Shown here piece by piece: positions 25,210 to 33,510 of a stretch of 43,702 nucleotides of DNA; the stretch's first letter is position 1; each line of letters begins with the position of its first letter. Position numbers and translations under genes: made by a program. The notes under the pieces were generated by a model, which was not told where the DNA came from, made no database searches, and saw nothing but the letters and a program-made list of their open reading frames with translations. This stretch comes from CAHJXF01 sp038240015 (GTDB lineage Bacteria > Pseudomonadota > Gammaproteobacteria > Burkholderiales > Burkholderiaceae_D), in assembly GCA_038240015.1 (NCBI GenBank), contig JBBSEF010000018.1:1-43702 (forward strand), given 5' to 3'.

Positions 25210-26835
25210 TCAGCCGGTCACTTTGCCCACAATCGCCTGGAAGACCGGGCTCACCTTCGTCAGCGTGAGCGCCAGCAGGGCCAGCAACAGTCCACCGAAA
25301 CCACGCAGTGCCAACAGGTAAGCGCGCATTCCCCCGGATACCGGTTCGGTAGGACGCAGGCGGAAACCCGGTGTGGCAAACATCAGGCCGAAGCTGTATC
25401 CGAGCTGCCGCAGACGGGCTGCCCACCAGCCTGCCGCCCCCGGAGTCAGCTCTTGCTGGGTGACGGGAAGATGCCGGGGCGGCGCCTTGTCGAGCGCGCC
25501 GCTCAACGAGCCGATGCGAAGCTTCGGCGACAACAGCAGCGGCAGCGACAGCAGCAGCCATGCCGCGAGCGACAAGGCCGCGATGCGGCCGAGCCGCGTG
25601 CCGTAGCCCGTGGGCCAACCCCATAGCACGCGCTCGATCCACAAACGCGCCTTTTCGGTCGGGTCGAGGTCGGTGCGAGCCAGACCTTCGCGCCGTTCTT
25701 GTTCGGACAGCGCCGCGAACGCCTCTCGCGCATCGTCATCCTGCTTCAGCGTTTCGAGCCTGACCTGCAACGGGCGCAGCACGTCGCTCGTCGGTGCGGC
25801 TCGCAGAAGCGGCGCCGCGAGCTCGGGCCATTGAAAGTGCAGCGCGGTGATGTGCGCGCCGGCCAAGTCGAGCCGACCGGCGACCTTGAGCCCGCTGAAG
25901 TCGGATCGGCCGCCGCGCAGCGCCGCTTCGCGAAAACTCAAGTCTCCCGACGTGACCTGCATGTTCACCAGCATCGCGTCGCCGCGCCAGTCGACGTAGT
26001 CGAAGCGTGCCGAGCGCATCGTGCAGCCACGAAAATCGCCCAGCGCGGCGAACACCGACATCTGCTCCGCATCACCGAAGTCGACATCACCCAGGCGGCA
26101 GAAACGAAACTCGGCATCGCGGGCGAACAGCACGTTTCGCAAACTGGCGCGGCCGCCCACCACCAAGCCGAGGAACGATGCGTCTCCCATGAAGCGGGCG
26201 CTGTCGAAGCGCACGTCGCTCGCGAACTGGCTGCGGTCGAAGCGCGCGGGCCCCGCGAACTGCGCGTCGGAAAAGCTGATGCCCCCGCGCAGGCCCGGCG
26301 GGTCGGCAAAGCGCGCGGCGACGATCTCGACCGGCCCCGCGAATCGTGCGCGCCTGAAGGTCGCCCGGCCCGACAGCGTGCTGCCATGAAGAGAGAACGG
26401 GCCGTCGAACTGCGCATCGTCGAACTGCGCGAAACCGACCACCTCGCTGTTCTCGAGCGCGAAGCCGGCGCGCAAGCGAGCCCCGCGCAGATCCAACGCC
26501 TGCAGGGTGGATGTCTCGATGACGATTTCCAGCGCCGGCCCTTCGCCCTGCAGCCGCAGCGCTCCTTCGAGAACGACACCGCGTAGTTCGACTCGCTTGC
26601 GGGCCGCAGGTGCGCGCAGTCGGGCGATGTCGAGGTCGCCTTCGATCGTCACGCGAGACAACGACCCGCTGCTCGCCAGTTCGCGATATGCGGCATCGGG
26701 CGTCAGGCGCATTGGTTCAGCGGCGCCCAGGTCGCCATCGGTCCATAGGAGCGCGAGGCACGGGAGCGCCGTGCGCCACAACGAATGCGATACGGCGCGC
26801 CATACTGAAAGCCATACGACGCGCCGTCGCTTCAT
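25210..26835 (-). CDS. Exported pentapeptide-repeat-like protein with C-terminal membrane helices
   Basis: A 541-residue protein with a signal peptide (ending near LGAAEP). A long right-handed-helix region (about residues 55-300) is built of repeats with Phe or Leu every five residues (DAQFDGPFSLHGSTLSGRAT, SQFASDVRFDSARFMGDASF), as in pentapeptide-repeat proteins. A charged helical segment follows (LKQDDDAREAFAALSEQERR), then two C-terminal membrane segments (LSLAAWLLLSLPLLLSP and GGLLLALLALTLTKVSPVF). The topology suggests a periplasmic repeat rod tethered to the inner membrane. The ATG overlaps the preceding stop as ATGA, so it is coupled to the small secreted protein gene and the M48-like peptidase. 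Its role is unknown. Confidence 0.8.
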   Translation of the reverse strand: MKRRRVVWLSVWRAVSHSLWRTALPCLALLWTDGDLGAAEPMRLTPDAAYRELASSGSLSRVTIEGDLDIARLRAPAARKRVELRGVVLEGALRLQGEGPALEIVIETSTLQALDLRGARLRAGFALENSEVVGFAQFDDAQFDGPFSLHGSTLSGRATFRRARFAGPVEIVAARFADPPGLRGGISFSDAQFAGPARFDRSQFASDVRFDSARFMGDASFLGLVVGGRASLRNVLFARDAEFRFCRLGDVDFGDAEQMSVFAALGDFRGCTMRSARFDYVDWRGDAMLVNMQVTSGDLSFREAALRGGRSDFSGLKVAGRLDLAGAHITALHFQWPELAAPLLRAAPTSDVLRPLQVRLETLKQDDDAREAFAALSEQERREGLARTDLDPTEKARLWIERVLWGWPTGYGTRLGRIAALSLAAWLLLSLPLLLSPKLRIGSLSGALDKAPPRHLPVTQQELTPGAAGWWAARLRQLGYSFGLMFATPGFRLRPTEPVSGGMRAYLLALRGFGGLLLALLALTLTKVSPVFQAIVGKVTG

Positions 26836-27299
26836 CTCACCTCGTCCAGCGACGTCACGCTGCATAGACGCGCTGGTGCCTGCCCGTCGATCAAACGCTG
26901 CGCGATGGCGCTCAACTCCGCCACGTCGCCCCCTTCCGTACGCAAGCGCTGTCCCTTGGCCGCCTGCGTCACGCTGTCGAGCACCGCCAGCGAGGGACGG
27001 CTGCCCGCCGCGCTGCTCCCGTGACACAGCGCCGCTTGCAGGTTCTGCAACAGCAGTGTCTCGAAGCCGCGCAGGCGCTTGTCGTTCGACGCCGCGCCGA
27101 TCTGGCTGCCGCGGCTGGCAACCAGTTCCACGCGCAAGCGCAACTCCTCCACCAGCATGTCGGGCTTCACACCTTTCAACTGATCGTATTGGCGGACGAA
27201 GACTTCGCGGAACTGTGCATCGCCCGCCTGCGCCGCGACCTGCCCGACCGGCAGCACGCAACACAGCGAAGCGACGACGCAGTGCGCACGGAGCATCAT
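26832..27299 (-). CDS. Small secreted protein of unknown function
   Basis: A 155-residue protein with a signal peptide (MMLRAHCVVASLCCVLPVGQVAAQA). The mature part of about 130 residues is mostly helical in character (MLVEELRLRVELVA, GFETLLLQNLQAAL) with two Cys (LCHG, LCSV) that could form a disulphide in the periplasm. I recognise no family. Both ends overlap neighbours by four bases: its ATG with the M48 stop and its stop with the pentapeptide gene start. The frame is open much further upstream, but that part is the antisense-like shadow of the M48 gene. It may be a chaperone, inhibitor or partner of the peptidase; that is speculation from position. Confidence 0.75.
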   Translation of the reverse strand: MMLRAHCVVASLCCVLPVGQVAAQAGDAQFREVFVRQYDQLKGVKPDMLVEELRLRVELVASRGSQIGAASNDKRLRGFETLLLQNLQAALCHGSSAAGSRPSLAVLDSVTQAAKGQRLRTEGGDVAELSAIAQRLIDGQAPARLCSVTSLDEVR

Positions 27300-28474
27300 C
27301 GCGTTCCTTGTTGACTGGTCAGGCTGCGGCACATGCTGATGCGGTATTGCTCCAGCAGTTGCGCGCCGGACGTATCGAGCCCGTCCGCCCCGCACGGCGT
27401 GGCGGCAAGTGCGCTCGCGATGTTCTGCATGCGAATCGCATCCGGTGGGTGCGTCGAAGGGAACGCGGGGGCGACGGCGCCCTTTCTCGAAGATTCGGCG
27501 CGCGCTGCGACGACTTGCTCGTAAAGCGCGGGCCCGAGCAACTGGCGCAGGCCCTGCTCGATCAGCGGGCTGCTGCTGCTGCGTCCCATTTGCAGCAGCT
27601 TGTCGGCCATCGCGGCCAGGAAGTACCACTGCGTTCCCAGGAGGTAGATGCCATGACGTAGCTTGCTGTCGGCGCCGATGCGGCACTGCTGGCCGATCAG
27701 CTCCACCGCGGCCATATCAGCGGCGGCTTCGTCGCGCTGGCGCGCGCGAAATCGCGGGTCGAGCGTTTCGGGGCAGGCGCGGCGTTCGTCCTTCTGCCGC
27801 TCGGTCAGACCTTGCAGCATCACGGCGGCCTCGGCCTTGGTATCGGAGGCTCCCGCGTCGCCGTTGCGCAGGTGACCCATCTCGTGCGCCAGCACGAACG
27901 CGAATGCACCGCGCATCAACCAGCCCGTGCGCCGCGTCTCGGGCGTGTCGACGGACAGCACCGCGGGGTCCCACGCCGGCTTTGCGGCGGCAAGGCCGAC
28001 CGCGTCGACCGCGGCCAGCGCGGCGGTGATGTTCGGTTGCGTCTTCGTGCGCACGAGATAGGTTGCCGCGGTCAAGCGCTTCCAGGTCGCCGTGTTGACG
28101 AACACGATGCCGGTCTTCTGGTGCGCCATCGCGCCGCCCTGCAAGGTCTCTGGTGTGAAGTTCACGCCTTCGGCTTCCAATAGCGCGTCGTCTCGCAATC
28201 GGCTCGCATCGACCATGTAGATGTTGACCCAGCCGGGACGGTAAGCGCCGTTGACTTGGACGCCGGCCCACTGGGCCGCCGCGGCTTGCCGCAGCGACTC
28301 GCCCACCTCCAGCGCCACCTCGGGGAAGTAGGGGTCGATCAATCGCGCCTGCACGAGCTTTTCACGAATGCGCTCGCCCGTTGGCGACGTTTGTGCCTGC
28401 CCGCTCGTGCCTGTCCCCAGACCGATCAATACCAGGGCCACGGTCCACCTGCGAACGACCAGCATTCGTTTCAT
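27296..28474 (-). CDS. Secreted M48-like zinc metallopeptidase
   Basis: A 392-residue protein with a signal peptide (MKRMLVVRRWTVALVLIGLG...SGQAQ). The zinc motif HEMGH is at residues 197-201 (FAFVLAHEMGHLRNGDAG), and RDEAAADMAAVELIG near 248 supplies the likely third ligand Glu, as in M48/gluzincin enzymes. No membrane helix beyond the signal is evident, so it is probably periplasmic, unlike HtpX. The late segment FPSTHPPDAIRMQNI resembles the substrate-side HP.P motif of M48 (BepA/LoiP) proteins. AAAGGCA precedes the ATG. It is first in a three-gene set with four-base overlaps. Function is unknown; quality control of envelope proteins is a reasonable guess. Confidence 0.83.
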   Translation of the reverse strand: MKRMLVVRRWTVALVLIGLGTGTSGQAQTSPTGERIREKLVQARLIDPYFPEVALEVGESLRQAAAAQWAGVQVNGAYRPGWVNIYMVDASRLRDDALLEAEGVNFTPETLQGGAMAHQKTGIVFVNTATWKRLTAATYLVRTKTQPNITAALAAVDAVGLAAAKPAWDPAVLSVDTPETRRTGWLMRGAFAFVLAHEMGHLRNGDAGASDTKAEAAVMLQGLTERQKDERRACPETLDPRFRARQRDEAAADMAAVELIGQQCRIGADSKLRHGIYLLGTQWYFLAAMADKLLQMGRSSSSPLIEQGLRQLLGPALYEQVVAARAESSRKGAVAPAFPSTHPPDAIRMQNIASALAATPCGADGLDTSGAQLLEQYRISMCRSLTSQQGTR

Positions 28475-28687
28475 GGCTATGCCTTTGGCAGTGAGCGCAT
28501 GGACCTCGACCGCCGATGAGGGCTCGTTGGTCGGGACTCGATGCGCTTGACACTCACCCCGGCGCCGGACTGCCGTCCTGCATACGGACTCGACGCTCCC
28601 TTCCGCAAGATCGAATCACATCACATCGAAGCATATGGCACAACGGGATTGTTGAAGGCCGTTGGTCGAGCGCTCGCGGAGTTCGCG
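28475..28687. other. Gap between mnmE and the M48 trio
   Basis: This 213-bp stretch has no supported gene. It should hold the promoter of the M48-like operon, but no pair of good -35/-10 elements stands out. Short open frames crossing it run into mnmE antisense and have no coding character. Confidence 0.5.
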
Positions 28688-30232
28688 CTATTTTCCGATG
28701 CAGAACCGCCCGAAGATTTCGCCGAGCAAATCGTCGGCGGTGAACTCACCGGTGATGCGATCGAGTTCCCGTTGCGCAAGACGTAATTCTTCGGCGAAGA
28801 GCTCCAGCATGCGGTCGCCTTGATCGGCATGGGTCGATGCGTGGTGAAGATGCGATTGCGCCGCGCGCAGCGCCGCGAGATGGCGTTCGCGCGCGAGGAA
28901 GCCGGTCTCGGCGCTCGGCTGCCAACCGGCGATCGCCAGCAACTCGTGGCGAAGCAATTCGAGTCCGGCGCCGGTCTTGGCCGACAGGTAGATGCGCGCC
29001 TCGCGCGGCTGGCCCCCATTGGCGATTACGGTCTCGATGCGCGGCTCTTCGCCAACCAGATCGATCTTGTTGACGATGACGCGGCGGGTCGCGTGCGCGG
29101 GCAGGCGTGACGCGATCGCCAGGTCTTCGCTGTTCGCTTGCTGATCGATTGCCGCATGGAGTGACGCATCGAGTGACGCGGCGTCGACCAGATGCAACAC
29201 CACATGCGCCTTCGCGATTGCATCCCAGGTGCGCGCGATGCCGATGCGCTCGACCGTGTCCGCATCCGACGAGTGGTCGAGCGCACCGAGTGTTCGTATC
29301 CCCGCGGTGTCGACGATATGCAGCGCGATGCCTTCGAGCCGGACGGTTTCTTCGACACGGTCGCGCGTGGTGCCTGCGATCGGCGTGACGATCGCGACCT
29401 CGGCTTCGGCGAGCGCGTTCAAGAGGCTCGACTTGCCGACGTTGGGACGGCCGATCAGGACCACCGTCAGCCCTTCGCGCAACAGCGCGCCCTGACGCGC
29501 GCGATCGAACAGCGACTGCAACGCATCGCGCGCCCGCGACAGTCGGCCGCGCGCATCGGACTCTTCGAGAAAATCGATTTCCTCCTCGGGAAAATCGAGC
29601 GTCGCTTCGACCAGCGCGCGCAGTCCGATCACCTGGGCGACGAGCGCGCGAACCGCGTCGGAGAACGCGCCCGACAACGACGCCTGCGCGCCGAGAACCG
29701 CGGCTTCGCTGCTCGCCTCGATCAGGTCGGCAACCGCTTCGGCTTGCGCGAGGTCGAGCTTGCCGTTGAGAAACGCGCGCTCGGTGAACTCGCCGGGTTG
29801 CGCCGCTCTCATCGTCGCGATTGGTATCGTCTCGAGCTGCCTCGTCGCGTTCACGCGGTCCTCGATTGCGACCAGCGAAGACGCGAGTGCGGACGCCAAT
29901 TCAAGGCAGCGCGCAACGATCATCTGCAGCACCACCGGCCCGCCGTGCACTTGCAACTCCAGCACGTCTTCGCCGGTGTATGAATGGGGCGCCGCGAAAA
30001 ACAAGGCGATGCCGCGATCGATCACCGCTCCGTCGGCCGCATGAATGGCCGCCATGGTTGCGTGACGCGGCACGAGGGCAAAGTCGCCGCTCTTCTCGAA
30101 CAGCTTCACGACGAAGCGTTGTGCGATCTCTTGCTGCGACCAGTGGCCGAACGACAAGCGAACTACGCCGATGCCGCCGCGTCCGGCCGGCGTCGCAATC
30201 GCGACGATGGGATCGTCGCGATGAAGGTTCAT
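28688..30232 (-). CDS. mnmE: tRNA modification GTPase MnmE
   Basis: A 514-residue GTPase that, with MnmG, makes the cmnm5 modification of U34 in certain tRNAs. The N-terminal formyl-tetrahydrofolate-binding domain (IAAVATPAGRGGIGVVRLSG-like ATPAGRGGIGVVRLS) comes first. The inserted G domain has G1 GRPNVGKSSLLNAL, G3 VDTAGIR and G4 NKIDL. The C-terminal helix ends LLGEIFGRFCIGK with the catalytic Cys. Family members average about 450-460 residues; this one is longer because of charged or Ala-rich insertions. It follows yidC by 43 bp in the usual rpmH-rnpA-yidD-yidC-mnmE order. Confidence 0.97.
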   Translation of the reverse strand: MNLHRDDPIVAIATPAGRGGIGVVRLSFGHWSQQEIAQRFVVKLFEKSGDFALVPRHATMAAIHAADGAVIDRGIALFFAAPHSYTGEDVLELQVHGGPVVLQMIVARCLELASALASSLVAIEDRVNATRQLETIPIATMRAAQPGEFTERAFLNGKLDLAQAEAVADLIEASSEAAVLGAQASLSGAFSDAVRALVAQVIGLRALVEATLDFPEEEIDFLEESDARGRLSRARDALQSLFDRARQGALLREGLTVVLIGRPNVGKSSLLNALAEAEVAIVTPIAGTTRDRVEETVRLEGIALHIVDTAGIRTLGALDHSSDADTVERIGIARTWDAIAKAHVVLHLVDAASLDASLHAAIDQQANSEDLAIASRLPAHATRRVIVNKIDLVGEEPRIETVIANGGQPREARIYLSAKTGAGLELLRHELLAIAGWQPSAETGFLARERHLAALRAAQSHLHHASTHADQGDRMLELFAEELRLAQRELDRITGEFTADDLLGEIFGRFCIGK

Positions 30233-30275
30233 GCCGCGCTCATGTCTCGATCACGTCTTGCTCATGAGCACCGGG

Positions 30276-32015
30276 TCAGGCGGGCTTCTTCTTGCGATCG
30301 CCCATCATCCGCGTGATCTGCCACTGCTGCGCGATCGACAACAAGTTGTTGACGACCCAGTACAGCACGAGGCCGGCGGGGAAGAAGAAGAACGTCACGC
30401 CGAACACCAGCGGCATGATCATCATGATCTTCGCCTGCGTCGGATCAGGCGGCGGCGGGTTGAGTTTGAACTGCACGAACATCGACGCCATCATGATGAC
30501 CGGCAGGATGTAGAAAGGATCGGGCGCGGCGAGGTCGTGGATCCAACCGAGCCACGGCGCGCCGCGCACTTCGACGCTGGCCAACAGCACCGAATAGAGC
30601 GCGATGAAGAACGGAATCTGAACCACGATCGGCAAACAACCGCCGGCCGGGTTGACCTTCTCGACGCGATACAACTCCATCATCGCCTGATTGAGCTTGG
30701 CGCGATCGTCCTTGTGCCGCTCCTGCAACTCCTTCATACGCGGCGCCACGTTCTTCATACGCGCCATCGACTTGTAGCTTGCGGCCGAGAGCGGGAAGAA
30801 GACCGCCTTGATCAACACCGTCAAGCCGATGATCGCCCAACCCCAATTGCCGACCAGCGAATGAATTTTCTCCAGCACCCAGAACATCGGCTTGGCGAGG
30901 ATCGTGGTCCAACCGTAGTCGCGCACCAGCTCGAGCCCCGGCGCGATGGTCTCGAGCCTGCGCTCGATGGCCGGACCGACGTAGAGCCGCGCGTCGTTGG
31001 TCGCCGTCGCACCCGGGGCGATCGAACCCAGGGTCTCGCGCAAGCCGACGCGAAACAGATCCGCATCGAGCTTGTCGGTGTAGTAGTCGCGCGGGCCGGC
31101 TGCGGGTATCCATGCGGATACGAAGTAGTGCTGCAGCATCGCGACCCAGCCGTCGTCGGCGTGCGCGATGTGCTTGTCGGGCGCCTTGCCCTTGGTGATG
31201 TCGTCGAAGCTGACTTTCTGAAAACGCTTCGTGTCGCTATATACGGCAGGGCCGTAGTAGGTGCTGTAGAAGCGCGATCCTCCGGCGGGAGTCTTGTCGT
31301 CGCGCACCAGTTGCAGATAGAGCTGCGGCGCGACCGGTTGCGCGCCGATGTTGGTCACCGCGTGACGCACGTCGATCTGATACGTGCCGCGATGAAAGGT
31401 GTAGGTCTTGGTCAACTTGACGCCGCCACCTTCGGCTTCGAAAGCGACCGACAGCTCGTCCTTGCCGGCCTCGAGCGCGCGCGGGCCGGCGACGACCGTG
31501 AACGCCGAACGGTGTGTTGGAAACGCGGGCGGCAGCGCGGCGTTGCCCGCGCTCGCTCCGACGAGGCCGGTCTGCGCGACGTAGATATAGCCCGGCGTCT
31601 GATCGAGCAATACGAAATTCTGCTTGGTATCGGCGCTGTCTCGATAGGCCGTGAGCTCGACCTTGTCGACTGCGGCGCCGAGCGTGTTCAACTCGACGGC
31701 GAGCAGATCGGTGTGGACCGCGACGCGCTCACCCTTGGCTGGCGTTGCTGGCGCAGCGGTCGATGGTCCCGCGCTGGCCGCAGTGCTCGCAGCGGCGCCG
31801 GTGGCGCCCGCAGTCGGAACCGAATTAAGCGTCGTGCTCGCGGACGGCACGTCGTCGGTCGGCCCATGCGGTGCACTACCCGACGCCGCGGGCTGAACCG
31901 CCACGGGCGGTCCGAACATCGAGGCGCGGCCATTGAAGCGTTGCCAGTTGTCCCAGATCATGAACAGCGAGACCGAGAAAACGATCCAGAGAACGGTGCG
32001 GCGGGTATCCATCAT
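30276..32015 (-). CDS. yidC: Membrane protein insertase YidC
   Basis: A 579-residue inner-membrane insertase that works with or without SecYEG. An N-terminal helix (TVLWIVFSVSLFMIWDNWQRF) is followed by a large periplasmic beta domain (residues about 120-350), then the conserved five-helix core (GWAIIGLTVLIKAVFFPLSA, INPAGGCLPIVVQIPFFIAL-like NPAGGCLPIVVQIPFFIALY, FPAGLVLYWVVNNLLSIAQQ). The tail is basic (MMGDRKKKPA). ATG 32015 is chosen; ATG 32012 follows at once, and the longer open frame to 32270 overlaps yidD and is not conserved. The segment after the first helix is an Ala/Thr/Pro-rich spacer. Confidence 0.97.
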   Translation of the reverse strand: MMDTRRTVLWIVFSVSLFMIWDNWQRFNGRASMFGPPVAVQPAASGSAPHGPTDDVPSASTTLNSVPTAGATGAAASTAASAGPSTAAPATPAKGERVAVHTDLLAVELNTLGAAVDKVELTAYRDSADTKQNFVLLDQTPGYIYVAQTGLVGASAGNAALPPAFPTHRSAFTVVAGPRALEAGKDELSVAFEAEGGGVKLTKTYTFHRGTYQIDVRHAVTNIGAQPVAPQLYLQLVRDDKTPAGGSRFYSTYYGPAVYSDTKRFQKVSFDDITKGKAPDKHIAHADDGWVAMLQHYFVSAWIPAAGPRDYYTDKLDADLFRVGLRETLGSIAPGATATNDARLYVGPAIERRLETIAPGLELVRDYGWTTILAKPMFWVLEKIHSLVGNWGWAIIGLTVLIKAVFFPLSAASYKSMARMKNVAPRMKELQERHKDDRAKLNQAMMELYRVEKVNPAGGCLPIVVQIPFFIALYSVLLASVEVRGAPWLGWIHDLAAPDPFYILPVIMMASMFVQFKLNPPPPDPTQAKIMMIMPLVFGVTFFFFPAGLVLYWVVNNLLSIAQQWQITRMMGDRKKKPA

Positions 32016-32104
32016 TGCGGCTCGATGTGGGGTGCGAAGTGAGGTAAGCGCGGGGTTATGCGCGAGGTATGCGCGAAGGGCTGCGCAGACGTTTTTGCTT
32101 CGAC

Positions 32105-32377
32105 CTATGCGCGGCGCCTGCGGATTTCGTGCGGGTCGCCGCGCGCAATCGGAACCGGGTCGTGGCCGCCCGCATGCCACGGGTGGCAGCGCGCGATCCG
32201 CGCGATCGCCAGACGCGTGCCGACCCACGGCCCGTGAAGGGCGATCGCTTCGGCCGCATACGCCGAGCAACTCGGCGCGAAGCGGCAGCGCGCCGGCAAC
32301 CAGGGACTGACGATCAAGCGATAGCCCGCGATCAACAGCAGTAGCGCGCGTGAAACAAGGGCTCGGATCGGATTCAT
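32105..32377 (-). CDS. yidD: Membrane protein insertion efficiency factor YidD
   Basis: A 90-residue protein with the family block LPARCRFAPSCSAYAAEAIA, then GTRLAIARIARCHPWHAGGH and DPVP. It is thought to assist YidC-dependent insertion and sits at the inner membrane by an amphipathic N-terminal helix. ATG 32377 overlaps the rnpA stop as ATGA. The spacing and order rnpA-yidD-yidC are standard. Confidence 0.95.
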   Translation of the reverse strand: MNPIRALVSRALLLLIAGYRLIVSPWLPARCRFAPSCSAYAAEAIALHGPWVGTRLAIARIARCHPWHAGGHDPVPIARGDPHEIRRRRA

Positions 32378-32796
32378 CTCGACGCGCCTCGAAGAGGCGC
32401 TCGGCCGGGCGCGGCCCGCGAACGCAACCGCTCGACCAACATCGTCAGGATCGCGTGCGCATCGAACGCGGGTCGCGGCGCCAACGGCGCGTGCATGCGA
32501 ATCACGAAATCGCCGCCGCCGAATTCAGCGGCCCATGCGTCGCGCTGACGGCGAAACGCCTCGCGCCAGCGGCGCTTGATGGTGTTGCGCGCAACCGCAG
32601 AGCGCACGAAACGTTTGGGGATCACGAGACCGAGCCGCCAGCCGGGAGCGTCGCCATACAGCACATGGAAAGCGAAGGCGCTGCTGCGAAAGACCGATGC
32701 TTGCCTGAGGCAACGATCGAAGCCTTCGGCGCCCGGTATGCGCGCAGAGCGTGGAAAGCCGGATGCGGGTCGCGCCGGGTCAGACCGCGAGGCGAT
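32374..32796 (-). CDS. rnpA: Ribonuclease P protein component, non-canonical start
   Basis: The protein subunit of RNase P, which binds the catalytic RNA that matures tRNA 5' ends. The RNR-type core is RSAVARNTIKRRWREAFRR, preceded by WRLGLVIPKR. The frame clearly continues upstream with the conserved N-terminal block (GFPRSARIPGAEGFDRCLRQ, then ASVFRSSAFAFHVLYG), yet between an in-frame TGA at 32824-32826 and that block there is no ATG, GTG or TTG. The only standard start is GTG 32664, which would delete the conserved FPR region. The 5' limit given here is an ATC at 32796, the sole ATN codon suitably placed; it overlaps rpmH by 17 bp. A sequence error near the start is the main alternative. 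Confidence 0.8.
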   Translation of the reverse strand: MASRSDPARPASGFPRSARIPGAEGFDRCLRQASVFRSSAFAFHVLYGDAPGWRLGLVIPKRFVRSAVARNTIKRRWREAFRRQRDAWAAEFGGGDFVIRMHAPLAPRPAFDAHAILTMLVERLRSRAAPGRAPLRGASR

Positions 32797-32914
32797 GACG
32801 GCCCTTGGCGCGACGCGCGCGAATCACCGAGCGGCCACCGCGCGTTTTCATGCGAACGAGAAAGCCGTGCGTTCTCTTGCGGCGGACGACGGAAGGTTGA
32901 TAGGTGCGCTTCAT
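32780..32914 (-). CDS. rpmH: Large ribosomal subunit protein bL34
   Basis: A 44-residue ribosomal protein read directly from the minus strand. It starts MKRTYQPSVVRRKRTHGFLV, continues RMKTRGGRSVIRARRAKGRH and ends RLAV, as in most bacteria. It is the first gene of the rpmH-rnpA-yidD-yidC-mnmE cluster, with a strong promoter at 32946-32975, and it faces dnaA. It is shorter than many gene callers' cut-off but beyond doubt. Confidence 0.98.
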   Translation of the reverse strand: MKRTYQPSVVRRKRTHGFLVRMKTRGGRSVIRARRAKGRHRLAV

Positions 32915-32945
32915 GATAGGGTGCTCGGTCGGCTAAAAACCTGAA

Positions 32946-32975
32946 ATTAAACACAAAAACGACCCGTTCTGTCAA
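32946..32975 (-). promoter_or_regulatory. Sigma-70 promoter of rpmH
   Basis: On the minus strand a perfect TTGACA (32970-32975) and TTTAAT (32946-32951) are separated by 18 bases, in a locally AT-rich stretch. Transcription would start near 32939, about 25 bases before the rpmH ATG. Confidence 0.85.
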
Positions 32976-33029
32976 ATCGCCGGGCGGCCGTCAGTGTCGC
33001 CGACGCGCCGCCCTCCTGGACTTCGAGAC

Positions 33030-33070
33030 TGTGGATAACTTTGCGCTCGGACCCCGGTTCGCGGTAAAAT
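33030..33070 (+). promoter_or_regulatory. DnaA box and probable dnaA promoter
   Basis: TGTGGATAA (33030-33038) is a perfect DnaA box in reverse orientation (TTATCCACA). Two bases later comes TTGCGC (33041-33046), then an 18-base spacer and TAAAAT (33065-33070), a plausible sigma-70 promoter reading toward dnaA. The box touching the -35 element fits autorepression of dnaA by DnaA, known in other bacteria. The start would lie about 430 bp before the dnaA ATG, a long leader. Confidence 0.7.
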
Positions 33071-33510
33071 TACGTTTGGCTTCTGGCGATCGGTTCGACT
33101 AACCCGCCACCCGCAAAACGCTCTTCGACCGGCCCGAAAGACGGCTCGGCGCATCCAACCGCGCATACAACCGCGCATACAACAATACGCATCGAATAGA
33201 ACTCTGCAGCGTTTCGTATCGCATCGCCCAACTCATTCGGTCTTCGAGTCCATTCCGAGTTGTCGCACGCGCCGATTGCTGACCGGAACATCAATCACGA
33301 TAGCGCCGCGTAAAGCCCTGGGTACGCGGCGTTTGGGGACCTTCTCGCGAAACCGTGGAAATCGACAAGAGCATGCCGGCCGAGCTTCTCGCATCGGTCC
33401 GCGCCCACCGACGACGTGAAGAGCGCAGCGACGAATTGAACGAACACACCGACGCAACCCTACCCGCGCGCATCTCCGCAAGACCCGATGCCGCGCCTGA
33501 CCGAGATTCG
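33071..33510. other. Long leader before dnaA, with a 12-bp tandem repeat
   Basis: Together with the upstream promoter zone this forms a gene-free stretch of about 600 bp between rpmH and dnaA. CCGCGCATACAA is repeated twice in tandem (33159-33182) and followed by the related ACAATACGCAT. From GTG 33355 the dnaA frame is open upstream for 52 codons, but the residues are low-complexity and charged, with no family resemblance, so it is treated as untranslated. No further DnaA boxes were found here. Confidence 0.55.

Noticed and set aside
30231..32042. Plus-strand open frame of about 600 codons opposite yidC
   Set aside because: Shadow of yidC; its composition is low-complexity Arg/His/Asp and its start has no ribosome site.
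33355..33510. 52-codon extension of dnaA from GTG 33355
   Set aside because: DnaA proteins start at the MNDFW-type segment; the extension has no similarity in character and probably is leader.
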